Below are positions 30,128-40,434 of a DNA stretch of 64,000 nucleotides, in pieces. The position numbers were made by a program, and so were the translations under genes. Origin of the DNA: Mycoplasma anserisalpingitidis (GTDB taxonomy: Bacteria > Bacillota_I > Bacilli_A > Mycoplasmatales > Metamycoplasmataceae); contig NZ_CP042295.1 of NCBI RefSeq assembly GCF_007859615.1, positions 806,001 to 870,000 on the forward strand, written 5' to 3'. Below the pieces are notes generated by a model. That model did no database searches. It was not told where the DNA came from and saw only the letters and a program-made list of their open reading frames with translations. How positions within the stretch are numbered: the stretch's first letter is position 1; every line of letters begins with the position of its first letter.

Positions 30128-30781
30128 TTTTTTATTATCTTTAGCTTTTTTAATTAATGATTGCAAATTAGTTATTATTGCATTTTTGTTTAATGATATT
30201 AATTTATCTATTTTGTCTTCTGTGTAATATTCACCGTCTAAGCATACTCAAACTTTATTTCTTGTCTTTGTACCTATATTTTTTAATTGAATAATAACAT
30301 CATTAAACTGGTTATCTTGACCCCCACCCTCTTCGTTTGTATATTTATTTATTAAATAAATTTCTTTATTTTTAATTTTAATAAGAAAATCTAATGATTT
30401 ATGTCCTATTGGTTTTACAATATTTGTTTTAACCTCATCATCTATAACATAGAAAGCATTTTTACCTGAACTATTAAGTTTAATAACTTCAATATTGTTT
30501 TTAATCATTTCCTTAATAAATATTTTTTCATAAATATTTTGTCTCTTAGGATCTCTCATAAAGAAAGTTACAAGTATTTCATCACCCTTTAACAGTCTTT
30601 CAATTATTTCTTTTTTACTATTTTCATTTAAATAAGTTCTCTTTATAAAATTATCAACTTTATCGTTAAGCCATAAAGGTATTTCATTATTTTTGAGGGT
30701 TTTTATTAATTTTTCTCTTTCTTTTCTTCAAACACTTTTTATTGATTTTTCATATATATCAGAGTTTTTATTTTTGTCCAT
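30122..30781 (-). CDS. Candidate type II restriction endonuclease
   Basis: A 219-residue protein with a possible nuclease core SLDFLIKIKNKEIYLINKY (Asp, Glu and Lys spaced roughly like a D-ExK site), followed by GGGQDNQFND and a Trp-containing strand VWVCLDGEYY. The pairing with a methylase gene is the main support; no family is recognised with certainty. TATAAT on the minus strand (30794-30789) ends 7 bases before the ATG with no Shine-Dalgarno. It could instead be a distinct nuclease or a non-enzymatic partner. Confidence 0.55.
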
Positions 30782-30867
30782 ATTTAAAATTATACAATAT
30801 GTTTTAATTAACTTGTACGTTAATAATTTCATATTATTTAAAATTACTAAATTAGTATAATAATTTC

Positions 30868-31764
30868 ATGGAAATTAAAAAAATTAAAAAAGTTATTATC
30901 CCTTGCGCTGGGTGGGGGACTAGATTTTTACCTTATACTAAAAGCACTCCAAAAGAATTATTACCAATTTTGAATAAACCTGCTCTTGATTATCTTGTTG
31001 ATGAAGCAATACAATCTGGTATTGAAGAAATTATTTTAATTACCAGCTTTAGAAAAAAAGATATTGTTAAGTATTTTTCTGTCGATCAAAGCTTACAAAA
31101 TGAGTTAAGGGTTAAAGGTAAAAAAGAGTTATTAAAAATTGTTAAAGAAACAAACAAAGAAGCTTTAATTTCAGTTGTTATTCAAGAAGAACAACTTGGT
31201 TTAGGACATGCTTTAGCTTGTGCTTATGATTATATTGATGATGAACCTTTTGCAGTTATTTTAGGTGATGACTTAATTTATTCTGAAAAACCGGCTATAA
31301 AACAACTTATAGATTTTTATTATGAAACTAATGGAGCTAATATTTTAGGTGTTCAATCAGTTCCTAATAAGGATGTAAATAAGTATGGTATTGTGGTTCC
31401 AAAAAACAATGACGAAAGAGAAAATAATTACTTTGAAATAAAAGATGCTGTGGAAAAACCTCGCGTAGATGAAGCTCCCTCAAATAAAGCTATTTTAGGC
31501 CGTTATGTTTTTAACCCAAGAATTTTGGATTATTTAAAAAATACTAAACCAACTGTTAATGGTGAAATTCAAGTCGTTGACGCTTTTAAGAGAGTTATGA
31601 AATATGAAAAAATATTTGCTTATGAATTTCAAGGAACACGCTACGACTTAGGAAGTATTTCTGGATTTGTTAAAGCAAATATTGATTATGCATTAAAAAA
31701 TAATGAAATTTCTGGTGAAATTTATAATCATATTAATAAGGTTTTAGAGGATAAAAAATGCTAG
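30868..31764 (+). CDS. galU: UTP-glucose-1-phosphate uridylyltransferase
   Basis: A 298-residue GalU that makes UDP-glucose for glycolipid or polysaccharide synthesis. The nucleotidyltransferase signature is AGWGTRFLPYTKSTPKELLP, with EEQLGLGHALACAYDY, the metal-site strand ILGDDLIYSEKP, and VEKPRVDEAPSNKAILGRY. TATAAT at 30856-30861 ends 6 bases before the ATG (leaderless spacing). Its stop overlaps the start of the next gene. Confidence 0.97.
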   Translation: MEIKKIKKVIIPCAGWGTRFLPYTKSTPKELLPILNKPALDYLVDEAIQSGIEEIILITSFRKKDIVKYFSVDQSLQNELRVKGKKELLKIVKETNKEALISVVIQEEQLGLGHALACAYDYIDDEPFAVILGDDLIYSEKPAIKQLIDFYYETNGANILGVQSVPNKDVNKYGIVVPKNNDERENNYFEIKDAVEKPRVDEAPSNKAILGRYVFNPRILDYLKNTKPTVNGEIQVVDAFKRVMKYEKIFAYEFQGTRYDLGSISGFVKANIDYALKNNEISGEIYNHINKVLEDKKC

Positions 31765-32084
31765 ATGAAATAAAAATTATTAAAACAGCTAAAGATTTAG
31801 ATCTTTCGTTCGATTTCAAAATAACAAGTTTTAATGAAAGAACTTTTGAAATAAATATTGAAGGAATTTTCAGAAATTTAGAATTTAACGAAAAATATTA
31901 TGAATGATTTATGGAAGATTTAATTGATTTCTTATTATCAAATAAATATCAATTAAGATGAGATATAGGTTTAATTAACTTACACAACAGTAAAAATTTA
32001 AAATTAAGTGATGAAGAAATAAAAAAACTTGCATCCTTTTTTGATGAAAAGGTTACAAGTTTTGATGTTAAAATCATTGATTAA
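31758..32084 (+). CDS. Hypothetical protein downstream of galU (108 aa)
   Basis: A 108-residue acidic protein whose ATG overlaps the end of galU (ATGCTAG), so translation is likely coupled. Alternating strand-like segments (FDFKITSFNERTFEINIEG) and helices give no recognisable motif. A terminator begins at its stop codon. Co-transcription with galU is the only functional hint. Confidence 0.75.
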
Positions 32085-32108
32085 CCACTCTAAGTGGTTT
32101 TTATTTTA
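32083..32108. terminator. Terminator between the galU operon and the convergent methyltransferase gene
   Basis: The 7-bp stem AACCACT/AGTGGTT (32083-32099) has a T-run on the right, and it can serve both convergent units. Confidence 0.75.
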
Positions 32109-32861
32109 TTTTTTTAAAACTCAAAATGTGGTGTTATTACCAAATTCTTGGACAACTTCGTCCTCTTCAGTTAATTCATCTCTTGTGATATATTCGAGAA
32201 TTTTAAATTTTGTATTTTTTGTTATAAATTCAATCATTTCTTCATTGGATGTATATCTAATAAATCCATCCACACCATCAAAGTTATAAGTTGTATCACC
32301 AAATTTTTCCAAATTTTTATCTTGTTTATTTAATTCTCATTTAGATAATTCTCTATCAAAGAAATCTTTAATGTATGAACTACTATCACGATTAGTTGCG
32401 GTAATAATTGCTATTCCATTTTTATTTAGAATTTTATAAATTTCTTTTAATACTTTAATTCTTTTTTGTTCGGTAGGAATACACATAATCCCATTAAAAC
32501 TGTAAAATGCTAGATCAATTGATTCTTTTTCAATCTTAGAAGTTAGAACTGAAGAATCAAGATGTAAAAATACAATATCATCTCTTTTTTCATGTTCATT
32601 TATTAATTTTGCAATAAAAATAAACTTTTCACTTAAATCATTTGCGTAAATTTTTTCAAAACCAAAATTCTTGAGATTAAAAGGAATTCTTCCAACACCT
32701 GTTCCTAAATCTAGAAAAACTTTTTTATCTTTTTTATATTTATCTATTAATATTCTCTCAGAGTTCCATAATCCTACATTAGATAATGAGTTAGCATAAA
32801 TTTCAATCGCTTTTTCTGTATCATAAACACTATTAAATAATGCATTTAAATCTTTAAACAT
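32106..32861 (-). CDS. Class I SAM-dependent methyltransferase
   Basis: A 251-residue protein with the SAM-binding motif VFLDLGTGVGRIPF, the acidic end of the second strand IYANDLSEKF, and IDLAFYSFNGIMCIP at the position of motif IV/post-I. This is the small-molecule type of methyltransferase fold. TGA Trp codons occur near the C-terminus. The substrate is unknown. TAAAAT boxes just upstream of the ATG suggest a short or absent leader. Confidence 0.85.
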
Positions 32862-32895
32862 ATTTTAATTTTATCAAAGAAGTTTAACTACAAAT

Positions 32896-32924
32896 TCAAA
32901 TAAAAACCAGCTTTTTACTGGTTT
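32896..32924 (-). terminator. Terminator after the dps-like gene
   Basis: The 7-bp stem AAACCAG/CTGGTTT (32904-32924) is followed on the minus strand by a T-run. Confidence 0.75.
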
Positions 32925-32933
32925 ATTATCTCA

Positions 32934-33341
32934 TTAAGCTTTTTTAAAATTTCAGCGTCAGAATAATAATTTTTCTAAAGTATCATCATATAATGGGTCA
33001 ATCAAGCATGTTTCTTCTTCATCTCTATGAGCCAAAACATAATCAATAATTAATGTTAAATCATTAATTACAGTTTCTTTTACTTCTTTAGCACTAAATC
33101 ATTTTGATTTAACTTCTTTAATTAAAGATAATTCCTTCATTTCTTCGAATGAACCTAAAGCCAGATTGTCTAACATAACTAATTTTTCAGCATATCTATC
33201 TGTAAAATCATTAACATCTTCATATAATTTGTCTAATTGTTTGTGTAATGTAAAAAAATCTTCGTTAACATTTCAATGTAAGTTCTTTACTTTTAAAGCT
33301 AAAGTTCCAAAACTTGCTTCCAAAACTTTTAAATTTTTCAT
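32934..33341 (-). CDS. dps: Dps-like ferritin family protein
   Basis: A 135-residue four-helix protein. KNLHWNVNEDFFTLHKQLDKLYEDVNDFTDRYAEK-like spacing (His, Asp, Glu of the intersubunit ferroxidase site) is typical of Dps, though the usual AER is AEK. Dps oxidises and stores iron and protects DNA. It is slightly short at the C-terminus and ends FWRWNFKKA, with the tryptophans encoded by TGA. It lies 10 bases after mnmE, probably in the same transcript. Confidence 0.82.
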
Positions 33342-33351
33342 TTTTACTCCT

Positions 33352-34740
33352 TTATTTTCCTAGACAGAAATTAGAAAACATCGCATCTAATAAATCTTCT
33401 TTGTCAGCAACACCAGTAATCTCTTTTAATGATTCTCAAGCTTTAGTAATATCTACAATAATAACATCAAAAGTCATATCGTAATTAAGACTATTTAAAG
33501 CATCGGTTAAGCTATTGAATGCAGCCTGAACTAGAGATAATTGTCTAGTATTTGTTAGCATTATATCACTTTCAATATCTATATCTTTAAACAAATTAAT
33601 CATTTCATTTTTAAGGTCTTCTATATCTTCTTTTAATGCTGAAATATAGGTTAATTTGTCTATTTTTAAATCTGAAATGATTTTTTCAGTTTCTTCTTTA
33701 TTGGAGATATCTTTTTTATTTGCAACTGGAATATAAATTTTGTTTAATTCAAATGCTTTTTCTTTTATCATTAAATCGAAATTATCATTTTTTTGTTTAG
33801 GGTCCATAACATGTATTAATAAATCAGCTCGTTCAATTTGTTCGAGTGATTTTTTAATACCAATACTTTCAATTTTTTCATCAGTTTCGCGTAGTCCAGC
33901 TGTGTCAATTAATTTGAATAAAATTCCGTCTAATTGAATGTTTTCTTCAATAATATCTCTGGTTGTACCAGCAATATCAGTTACAATTGCTTTTTCTTCA
34001 TTTAATAGTGCATTTAATAAACTACTTTTACCAACATTAGGTTTTCCTAAGATAGCAACCTTTACACCATCAAAAATCAATCTTGAGTTTTGACTTAGTA
34101 CAACAATTTCTTTAAGTTTTTTAATTAATTCACTTAATTTTTCTTTCATTATTTCATCATCAACTTTTTCAAGGTCATCGTATTCAGGGTAGTCAATGTT
34201 TACTTCGCATAAACCTATAAGATATTCGATTTCTTTTATTAAATCATTAATTAATTTTGAAGTATTACCATCAAATTTCTTAATAGCTGCACTAGCTTGT
34301 TTTTTTGTTTTAGCCATGATTAAATCATGAACAGCTTCAGCTTTCACCAAATCCATTTTTCCATTTAAGAAAGCACGTCTTGTAAATTCACCTGGTAATG
34401 CTAATCTAGCTCCATAACTTAATATTAATTCTAAAATTAAATTAGTTACCAAAATACCACCATGACAATTTATTTCAACTAAAGTGTCGCCTACATAATT
34501 ATTAAAAATCAAATTGTTTTCAGCATCTAATTTACCTACAAATCACATAACTAAAACTTCATCAATAATATTATTGGATTTATCCAATATGTGTCCATAA
34601 GTTATTTCATGATCTTTTCCTATTCTTCCTTTAAAAATGTTTTTCATTATGTTAATTGTTTCAGGTCCACTAATTCTTATTATAGATATTGGTTGATTAA
34701 CTTTATTTCCAGAACTTATTGCAGCTATAGTATCAAACAT
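33352..34740 (-). CDS. mnmE: tRNA modification GTPase MnmE
   Basis: A 462-residue GTPase that acts with MnmG to modify wobble uridine in tRNA. The N-terminal domain ([24 protein letters not shown]), G1 [10 protein letters not shown]2/G3 GTTRD and DTAGLRET, G4 NKKD and the C-terminal CLGK are all visible. One TGA Trp lies near residue 66. AGGAGT precedes the ATG. The adjacent oriC side is the classic location of mnmE. Confidence 0.97.
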
Positions 34741-34971
34741 ATTACTCCTTTTTTATATTTTATAATTATAAATAAATTTTGATTTTTACAACTTTTAATA
34801 ACATAGTTATAAACAAAAAAAGTATATATTTAAATATATTGTTGATAACTATAAATAAACCCTATTTTATAGTATTATTTTTTGTTAATAAACTAGGTAA
34901 AAAATGTTATAAATACACTTTATTAACAATATTTTTTATTTTTTTATTATTTACTTTAAAATTAAATAATA
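34741..34971. other. Probable oriC upstream of dnaA
   Basis: A very AT-rich 231-bp gap holds several sequences close to the DnaA box TTATCCACA: TTATCAACA (complement of 34840-34848), TTATTAACA (34920-34928 and the complement of 34883-34891) and TTATAAACA (34807-34815). dnaA and dnaN follow, and gene direction changes from mostly leftward to mostly rightward around it. The exact unwinding site cannot be fixed by eye. Confidence 0.75.
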
Positions 34972-36378
34972 ATGGATAATAAATTAGGTTTAAATATTGC
35001 AGCAAATAAGAAAAAATTTATTCAATCAGCAAAAGAAAAAATTGATGATAGGATGATTTGAAAAACCTTTCTTGATAATCTTGATTTAGTTGAGTTAGAT
35101 AATTCGGATTTAGGAATAGTTTTTTCTGTTGATTCTGAAATGGTTAAAATTTTTAGCGACCACTACAAAGATATTATTACTGAAGTTGTTAGTGATTTTT
35201 TTGGTTATGGATGCATTTATAAATTTTTAACTCTCGAAGATTTAAAAAATGTTAAAAAGGAAAGAAAAACAACATCCAAGTCCGAAAAAAACAAAAACGA
35301 AAAAGAAGATGATTTTATAAAAAATATTAAAGTTGATTTAAAAAATGACACAATTAATGAAAAATATTCTTTATCTAATTATATTGAAAGTGATTTTAAT
35401 AAAGAAGCTATTAAAGCTTGTATGTTTGCTGTAAACGGAATTAATGAATTTAATCCTATTTATATTTCTTCTCTATCAGGTTTAGGAAAAACTCATTTGC
35501 TTAAGGGCGTTCAACTTGAATTCGAAAAAGAAAAGAAAAAAACGATTTATGTAAATCCTGTTGAATTTACTCGTAATATTTCAACATATTTAGCTAAAAA
35601 TAATCAATTGAAAATTTCAAAATTAATTAGTTTTTATTCCGACTGTGATTTAATACTCTTTGATGATTTTCAAATTTTTGGAGAAGGTAACAAAAAAGCT
35701 ACAATAAATTTCATTTTTCAAATTATAGACTACAGGATTCAATATGAAAAACCTACAATTATAGCGAGCGAATATCCATTAGAAAAATTAAAAGGTTTAT
35801 TCGATAATAGAATTATCACTAGGTTAGCATCTGGTTTTCAGAGTCAAATAAAAATACCTTCTGATCATGACTTGAATACTATTTTAGATGCTTTATTAGA
35901 AAAAAATGAATTTGATAAAACAAAATTTGATGAAAAAACTAGGGCATTTATTATAAAAAATTTCCAAGCGTCAATAAGATCATTAGAAGGTGCAATAAAT
36001 AGGATTAAATTTTATAAGAGTGACATATTGAATTCAAATTATATTTATCCTGTTGTTGCTTCAATTTTTAAAGAAGTTATAAAAAATAAAGAAAATATCA
36101 CACCAGATTTGATAATTGAAGAAGTATGTAAGTATTACAAAATATCAAAAAAAGAAATTATTGGAAAAAAACGCAATAAAAATATTGTAACAGCTAGACA
36201 TATAGCTATGTGTTTAATAAGGGCTAATCTTAAAATTTCTTTAGAAGAAATTGGTTCTTATTTTAGTAGAGATCATTCAACAGTTACAAATGCTCTTAAA
36301 AAGAAAGAAGAAGAAAATTCGAACAGTTTCAAAATGGCTTATAACTATTTGAATAACGAACTTTACAAAATTAAATAA
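34972..36378 (+). CDS. dnaA: Chromosomal replication initiator DnaA
   Basis: A 468-residue initiator. It shows an N-terminal DnaB-contact domain and a charged linker (about residues 90-125). The AAA+ domain has Walker A SSLSGLGKTHLLKG and Walker B LILFDDFQIF. The C-terminal DnaA-box-binding signature is SLEEIGSYFSRDHSTVTNAL. One TGA Trp sits in RMIWKTFLDNL. It starts the dnaA-dnaN-S4 gene order and probably autoregulates through DnaA boxes on both sides. Confidence 0.98.
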
Positions 36379-36456
36379 CAATTTAATCAACAATGGTTTT
36401 TAATTAAAAAGTGATTTTTTTATTGAATAAATAAACATAAAATCGTTTTTTATAAG

Positions 36457-36465
36457 TTATCAACA
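36457..36465 (+). promoter_or_regulatory. DnaA box between dnaA and dnaN
   Basis: TTATCAACA differs from TTATCCACA at one position and lies in the 128-bp AT-rich gap between dnaA and dnaN. Confidence 0.55.
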
Positions 36466-36506
36466 AAAAAATCATTATATATTAATTATATCTTTAGGAG
36501 ATTCAA

Positions 36507-37613
36507 ATGAAATTCACAATTAAAAAAAATATTTTAGATCAAACAATAGAATTCATAAGTAAATACGTAGATTCAATTAATGTTTTTATGCCTTTTCGTT
36601 GTGTAAAAATTGATGTTTCTTTTGATAAAATAACTTTTATAGCATCTAATGGTTTAATGTCAACTAAAAAAATATTAAAAGTCGATGAAATTAACATAAA
36701 AGTGGAAGTTCCTGGAACTGTGTTAATTAATAACCAATACTTTAAAAATATCATTAAAAAATTAAATAATGAAATATCAGTAGAATCAAATGGTAAAACT
36801 ATTAAAATTTGAGAAAATGAGATTTCTTATGCATTAAATTGTTTTGATATTGAATTTCCAAATATTGATTTTAAGAAACCGGAAAATAGCTTTGAAATAA
36901 ACACAAATAAATTGGAAAAAGCTATAAGAAATGTTTCTTTTTCTGCTTCAAGCGAAACAAGTGGAAAAAGTTTAATTTTGAAATGTATTAATTTTTCAAG
37001 TAAAAATGATATTTTAAGATTGGTTGCTACAGACACATTTAGACTCTCAACTGAAACAATTAAAATAAATAAACCTATTAACGTTAATTTTTCAATTGAA
37101 AGTAAAAATATTAAAAATATGATAACAAAAGAAGCACCAAAGAATGTAATAATGTTTATAGACGAATCTAAAGTGGGAATTGTTTATGAAAATACTATAA
37201 TTCAATCTTCAATTGTTGATGTTCCTTTCGTTTCTTTTGAAGGTATAATTCCTACTGAATTTAGTAGAAAAATTAGTATTAAAAAATCTGAATTACTTGA
37301 TTTATTAAATAAAGTTGTTTTTATCCAACAAGAAAAATACAATAGAGTTGAATTCAAAATTAATAAAGATTTATTAACTTTATCAACTAATTTAAGTGAT
37401 ATTGGTCAATCAACTGGTTCCACAACTGAATTTGAATTAATTGGTGATCCTATTGATATTGATTTTAATTATGTTTTTATTAAAGATGCATTAACAGCTT
37501 TTGAAAATGATGAAATAAATTTATGTATTAATAAAAATGGTAATATAATGTTAATAGTAAGTAAATCTAATGAAAATAACAAACAAGTAATTACACCTTT
37601 AAGAAGATATTAA
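36507..37613 (+). CDS. dnaN: DNA polymerase III beta subunit (sliding clamp)
   Basis: A 368-residue clamp. Three repeated clamp domains are visible: KFTIKKNILDQTIEFISKY at the start, LVATDTFRLSTETI (the conserved ATD-RL loop) in the second, and VITPLRRY at the end in place of the usual MPMRL. It encircles DNA and tethers polymerase III. AGGAG precedes the ATG. The next gene follows by 8 bases. Confidence 0.97.
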
Positions 37614-37621
37614 GGAGACTA

Positions 37622-37834
37622 ATGACAGTAAAAATTTATGGAGATTCGATCAAAGTAAGTCAATTTCTTAAAAAAATTCAAGAAACCAGTACTGGAGGAG
37701 AATCTAAAAATTTTCTTAAAGTAAATAAAGTTATTATCAATGGTAATGAAGCTAAAGGACGGAGCACAAAAATCAAACCAGGTGATATTGTTTGAGTGAA
37801 TGACTCATTATTTAAAATAGAAAGCGAAGAATAG
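37622..37834 (+). CDS. S4-domain RNA-binding protein (YaaA/RlbA-like)
   Basis: A 70-residue S4-like protein (KVSQFLKKI, VIINGNEAKGRSTKIKPGD) found directly after dnaN in many Firmicutes and mollicutes. It probably binds structured RNA. AAGGAGA precedes the ATG, and a terminator overlaps its stop. Confidence 0.88.
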
Positions 37835-37858
37835 TTGATTAATTCAACTATTTTTTTA
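37831..37858 (+). terminator. Terminator of dnaA-dnaN-S4 operon
   Basis: The 8-bp stem ATAGTTGA/TCAACTAT (37831-37851) is followed by seven T. Confidence 0.85.
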
Positions 37859-37876
37859 TAAAAAAGTCTAATAAAT

Positions 37877-37900
37877 AAACTAGGATTTGTGTCCTAGTTT
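37877..37900. repeat. Hairpin with an inverted relative at 42740-42759
   Basis: The 9-bp perfect stem AAACTAGGA/TCCTAGTTT has loop TTTGTG. A related hairpin with flanking sequence lies at the other end of the 37.9-42.8 kb segment in inverted orientation. Confidence 0.7.
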
Positions 37901-38204
37901 ACCTTTTTTAAACCTTGAAGTGCAAACGCTTCTCTTAACAATATTTTACAGTAAAATTTGTAGTTTTTAGATAATCAGCATTTTTACACAAAGGATGTTT
38001 AGGTTCAATATCATACGCTATTAAATTTTCACTATTAATTCCTTGTTTCATTAATGAAATCAAAAAGTTTCCTGTTCCTGCACTAGGTTCAATAAATTTA
38101 GTAGAACTAAAAAAAAATGATGGTAATAAACTTTTCGCAACACTTACTAAGTTATCTGAAATTAAAGGATTAGTATAGAATTGGTCTAATTTATTTGTTT
38201 TCAT
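37894..38204 (-). pseudogene. DNA methyltransferase remnant
   Basis: The first 89 codons look like the start of a DNA methylase: QFYTNPLISDNLV, SAM motif FIEPSAGTGNFLISL and an acidic residue in IAYDIEPKHPL. The frame then hits TAA at 37935. In the next frame a tail EAFALQGLKKVN and TAG (37894-37896) follows, like a gene 3' end. The middle, including any catalytic NPPY, is absent. It starts 9 bases after the transglutaminase-like gene with AAGGAGAAA upstream, so it may still be translated. Confidence 0.75.
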
Positions 38205-38213
38205 ATTTTCTCC

Positions 38214-40340
38214 TTATTCTATTACTTGCTTGTATTGCTCTCTTAAAAGTGGAAGCATATTTTCTCATTTAAGTTCATTTTCAGGCTCACTGCTATAATG
38301 AGTTGGTAATTCAATATAATTGTGCACATAATTACCATTTTCATCCTTATTTAGATATTTAATAATTGTTGTGATATAGCTTAAAAAATCTAATCTAAAC
38401 ATAGTACGACTTCCACTATCTCTGTTCAGAAATATCTCTTCTAAATTTAACTCACTATTAAAATTACTTCAGCTTTCTTGGTAGTCTGCAAAAGTTAAAT
38501 CTACACTTACTCATTTATTATCAATAAATACTTCATTTCAAGCGTGTCCCCCGCTGCTTACTAATGGATTTTGTGTATCGCTAAATATATAACCTGTAAT
38601 TATTCTTACAGGAATATTGAGTAAAGTAAGTGCTAGTGAGAGATTTTGAGAATATCCATAGCATTGAAGCGTTCTATCAGTTTCAAAAAGTGAAGCAGGA
38701 TTATAAAAATCATTACCGTCAGTATTAAAACTTCTATGTTTTGCATTTTTATACATATACATAACATTACTTGTTATATAAAAAGATAGTGCTAAAATAA
38801 TTTGTTTTTGATTTCAATTTTTAGTGATAAATTTACTTAATAATTGTTCTCAATTTTTTCGTCAATTAATAAATTGATTTCTTGTTATTTTGATATTTTC
38901 ATAATTTTCTGAATTGATATAATCATAATCATTTTTTATTAATTTACTAGTAGTTGGATAATCAAAAAGGTTATTAACACTTTCTTTATAAATGAATTCA
39001 TTTTTTACTTTCAAATCTGAAAGTGAATTTTGTTGTAAATCTGAAAAATAGTTAGGTTGTTCGGTTAATAATTCATAAGTTATAGGACGAGATATAGTTC
39101 CTCTTGTATTAATATGACCATAATTTCAAAATAGATCAAAATCGAAATTAATAGGTAATTTATAGTTTTGAGTAATTCAATATTTATGAGTTTGTGAATT
39201 GTGTTCTTCTCAATTGTTTCCATAAATTTCTGAAACATAATTAAACATCGCTTTTGAAATATTTTCATCATAATCAGTATCATAATTAGGATAAGGATAT
39301 TTTCAATCAATTACATTAATATTAAAGTTTTCATAATCTTTAAACTCATTAGCAATAAATTCATTTTTAAAGTCTTTATAGTGATTAAATGCTTTAACAT
39401 TTTCTAAATTAATTTCACCGATTTTTTCTTCATCATTAATTACTCACAATCACTCATCATAATTTTTTAGTCAACTAATAATATATTCGCTATTTAGTTT
39501 AATAAGTCCGTATCTATTATCACGCATATATGGTAATCTTCATTCAATATTTTCAGCATTACCCGGACTTAAAGTGAATTTTTTATCCTTAGTAATAAAT
39601 CATTGCATAGTATGTTCTTTAAGTCCAAAATCAAAATGATTTTTAAAGTATGTTAATCTTTCAACAATTAAAGGAAAGAAATTACCTTTACTAAAATATT
39701 CGATGTAATTTTTAATTGTTTTAGTGATAAAATCATATTCAATATTTTTTATTTCTCTTTCATTAACTACAAAATTATTGTTCATTAATTTTTCATAATC
39801 AATTTCTACATTAGCGGATAATTTTAATTCTTTAATTTTATTAACTGTATTAGTTAATGTTGTTAACTTATTTTTAGCATTCTCATTTAAGGTATTTAAT
39901 GTAATGAAATGATGAATAATAACTCTTAAATTTCGGTATTCTAAACTAATATTTTTTATTAGATTATTCTTAACTATTTCACTATCTATTCAGTTTAATT
40001 TTTCAATAAAGTTTTCTTTTAAGTAATTAAAGCATTCTTCCAATGCACTTTTATATAAAGAATTAATTTGATTGATTTTTTCAATATTAAAAATTTGATT
40101 ATTAATAAATTCGCTAACTTCACTGTTAAAGCGTTTAACAAAACTTAACTCATTTAATTTAGTATTAAGATATAAAGCATCATTAAAGTTTATGTATTTG
40201 TTTCTTAAATCAATAACTTCAGCTTTTTCATCAAAATCTTTATCTTTTTGTTTTACTGCTTGAGTTGTATTAAAGCAACCAGTAGCACTTAAACTACTAG
40301 CTAGAGAAATTAAAGTTAAAATTTTTAATCACTTTTTCAT
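38214..40340 (-). CDS. Surface lipoprotein with transglutaminase-like domain
   Basis: A 708-residue lipoprotein. The signal peptide ends in the lipobox SATGC. Several hundred residues of helical, Asn/Lys-rich sequence follow, then a transglutaminase-like papain-fold domain (about residues 540-620): Cys in TLQCYGYSQNLSLAL, His in GGHAWNEVF and Asp in WVSVDLTFAD, the full catalytic triad. The family includes proteases, peptide-N-glycanases and cross-linking enzymes, so the reaction is uncertain. It probably acts on proteins outside the cell. Confidence 0.85.
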
Positions 40341-40418
40341 AATTAAATTATATCATAATATTACTTTTATATAAATTTTATATATAAAATTTATATAAAG
40401 ATAAGATAAGCAAGAAAA

Positions 40419-40434
40419 AACACCCTAAGGTGTT
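40419..40434 (-). terminator. Terminator after the coiled-coil gene
   Basis: The stem AACACC/GGTGTT overlaps the stop codon and is followed on the minus strand by TTTTTTC. Confidence 0.75.
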
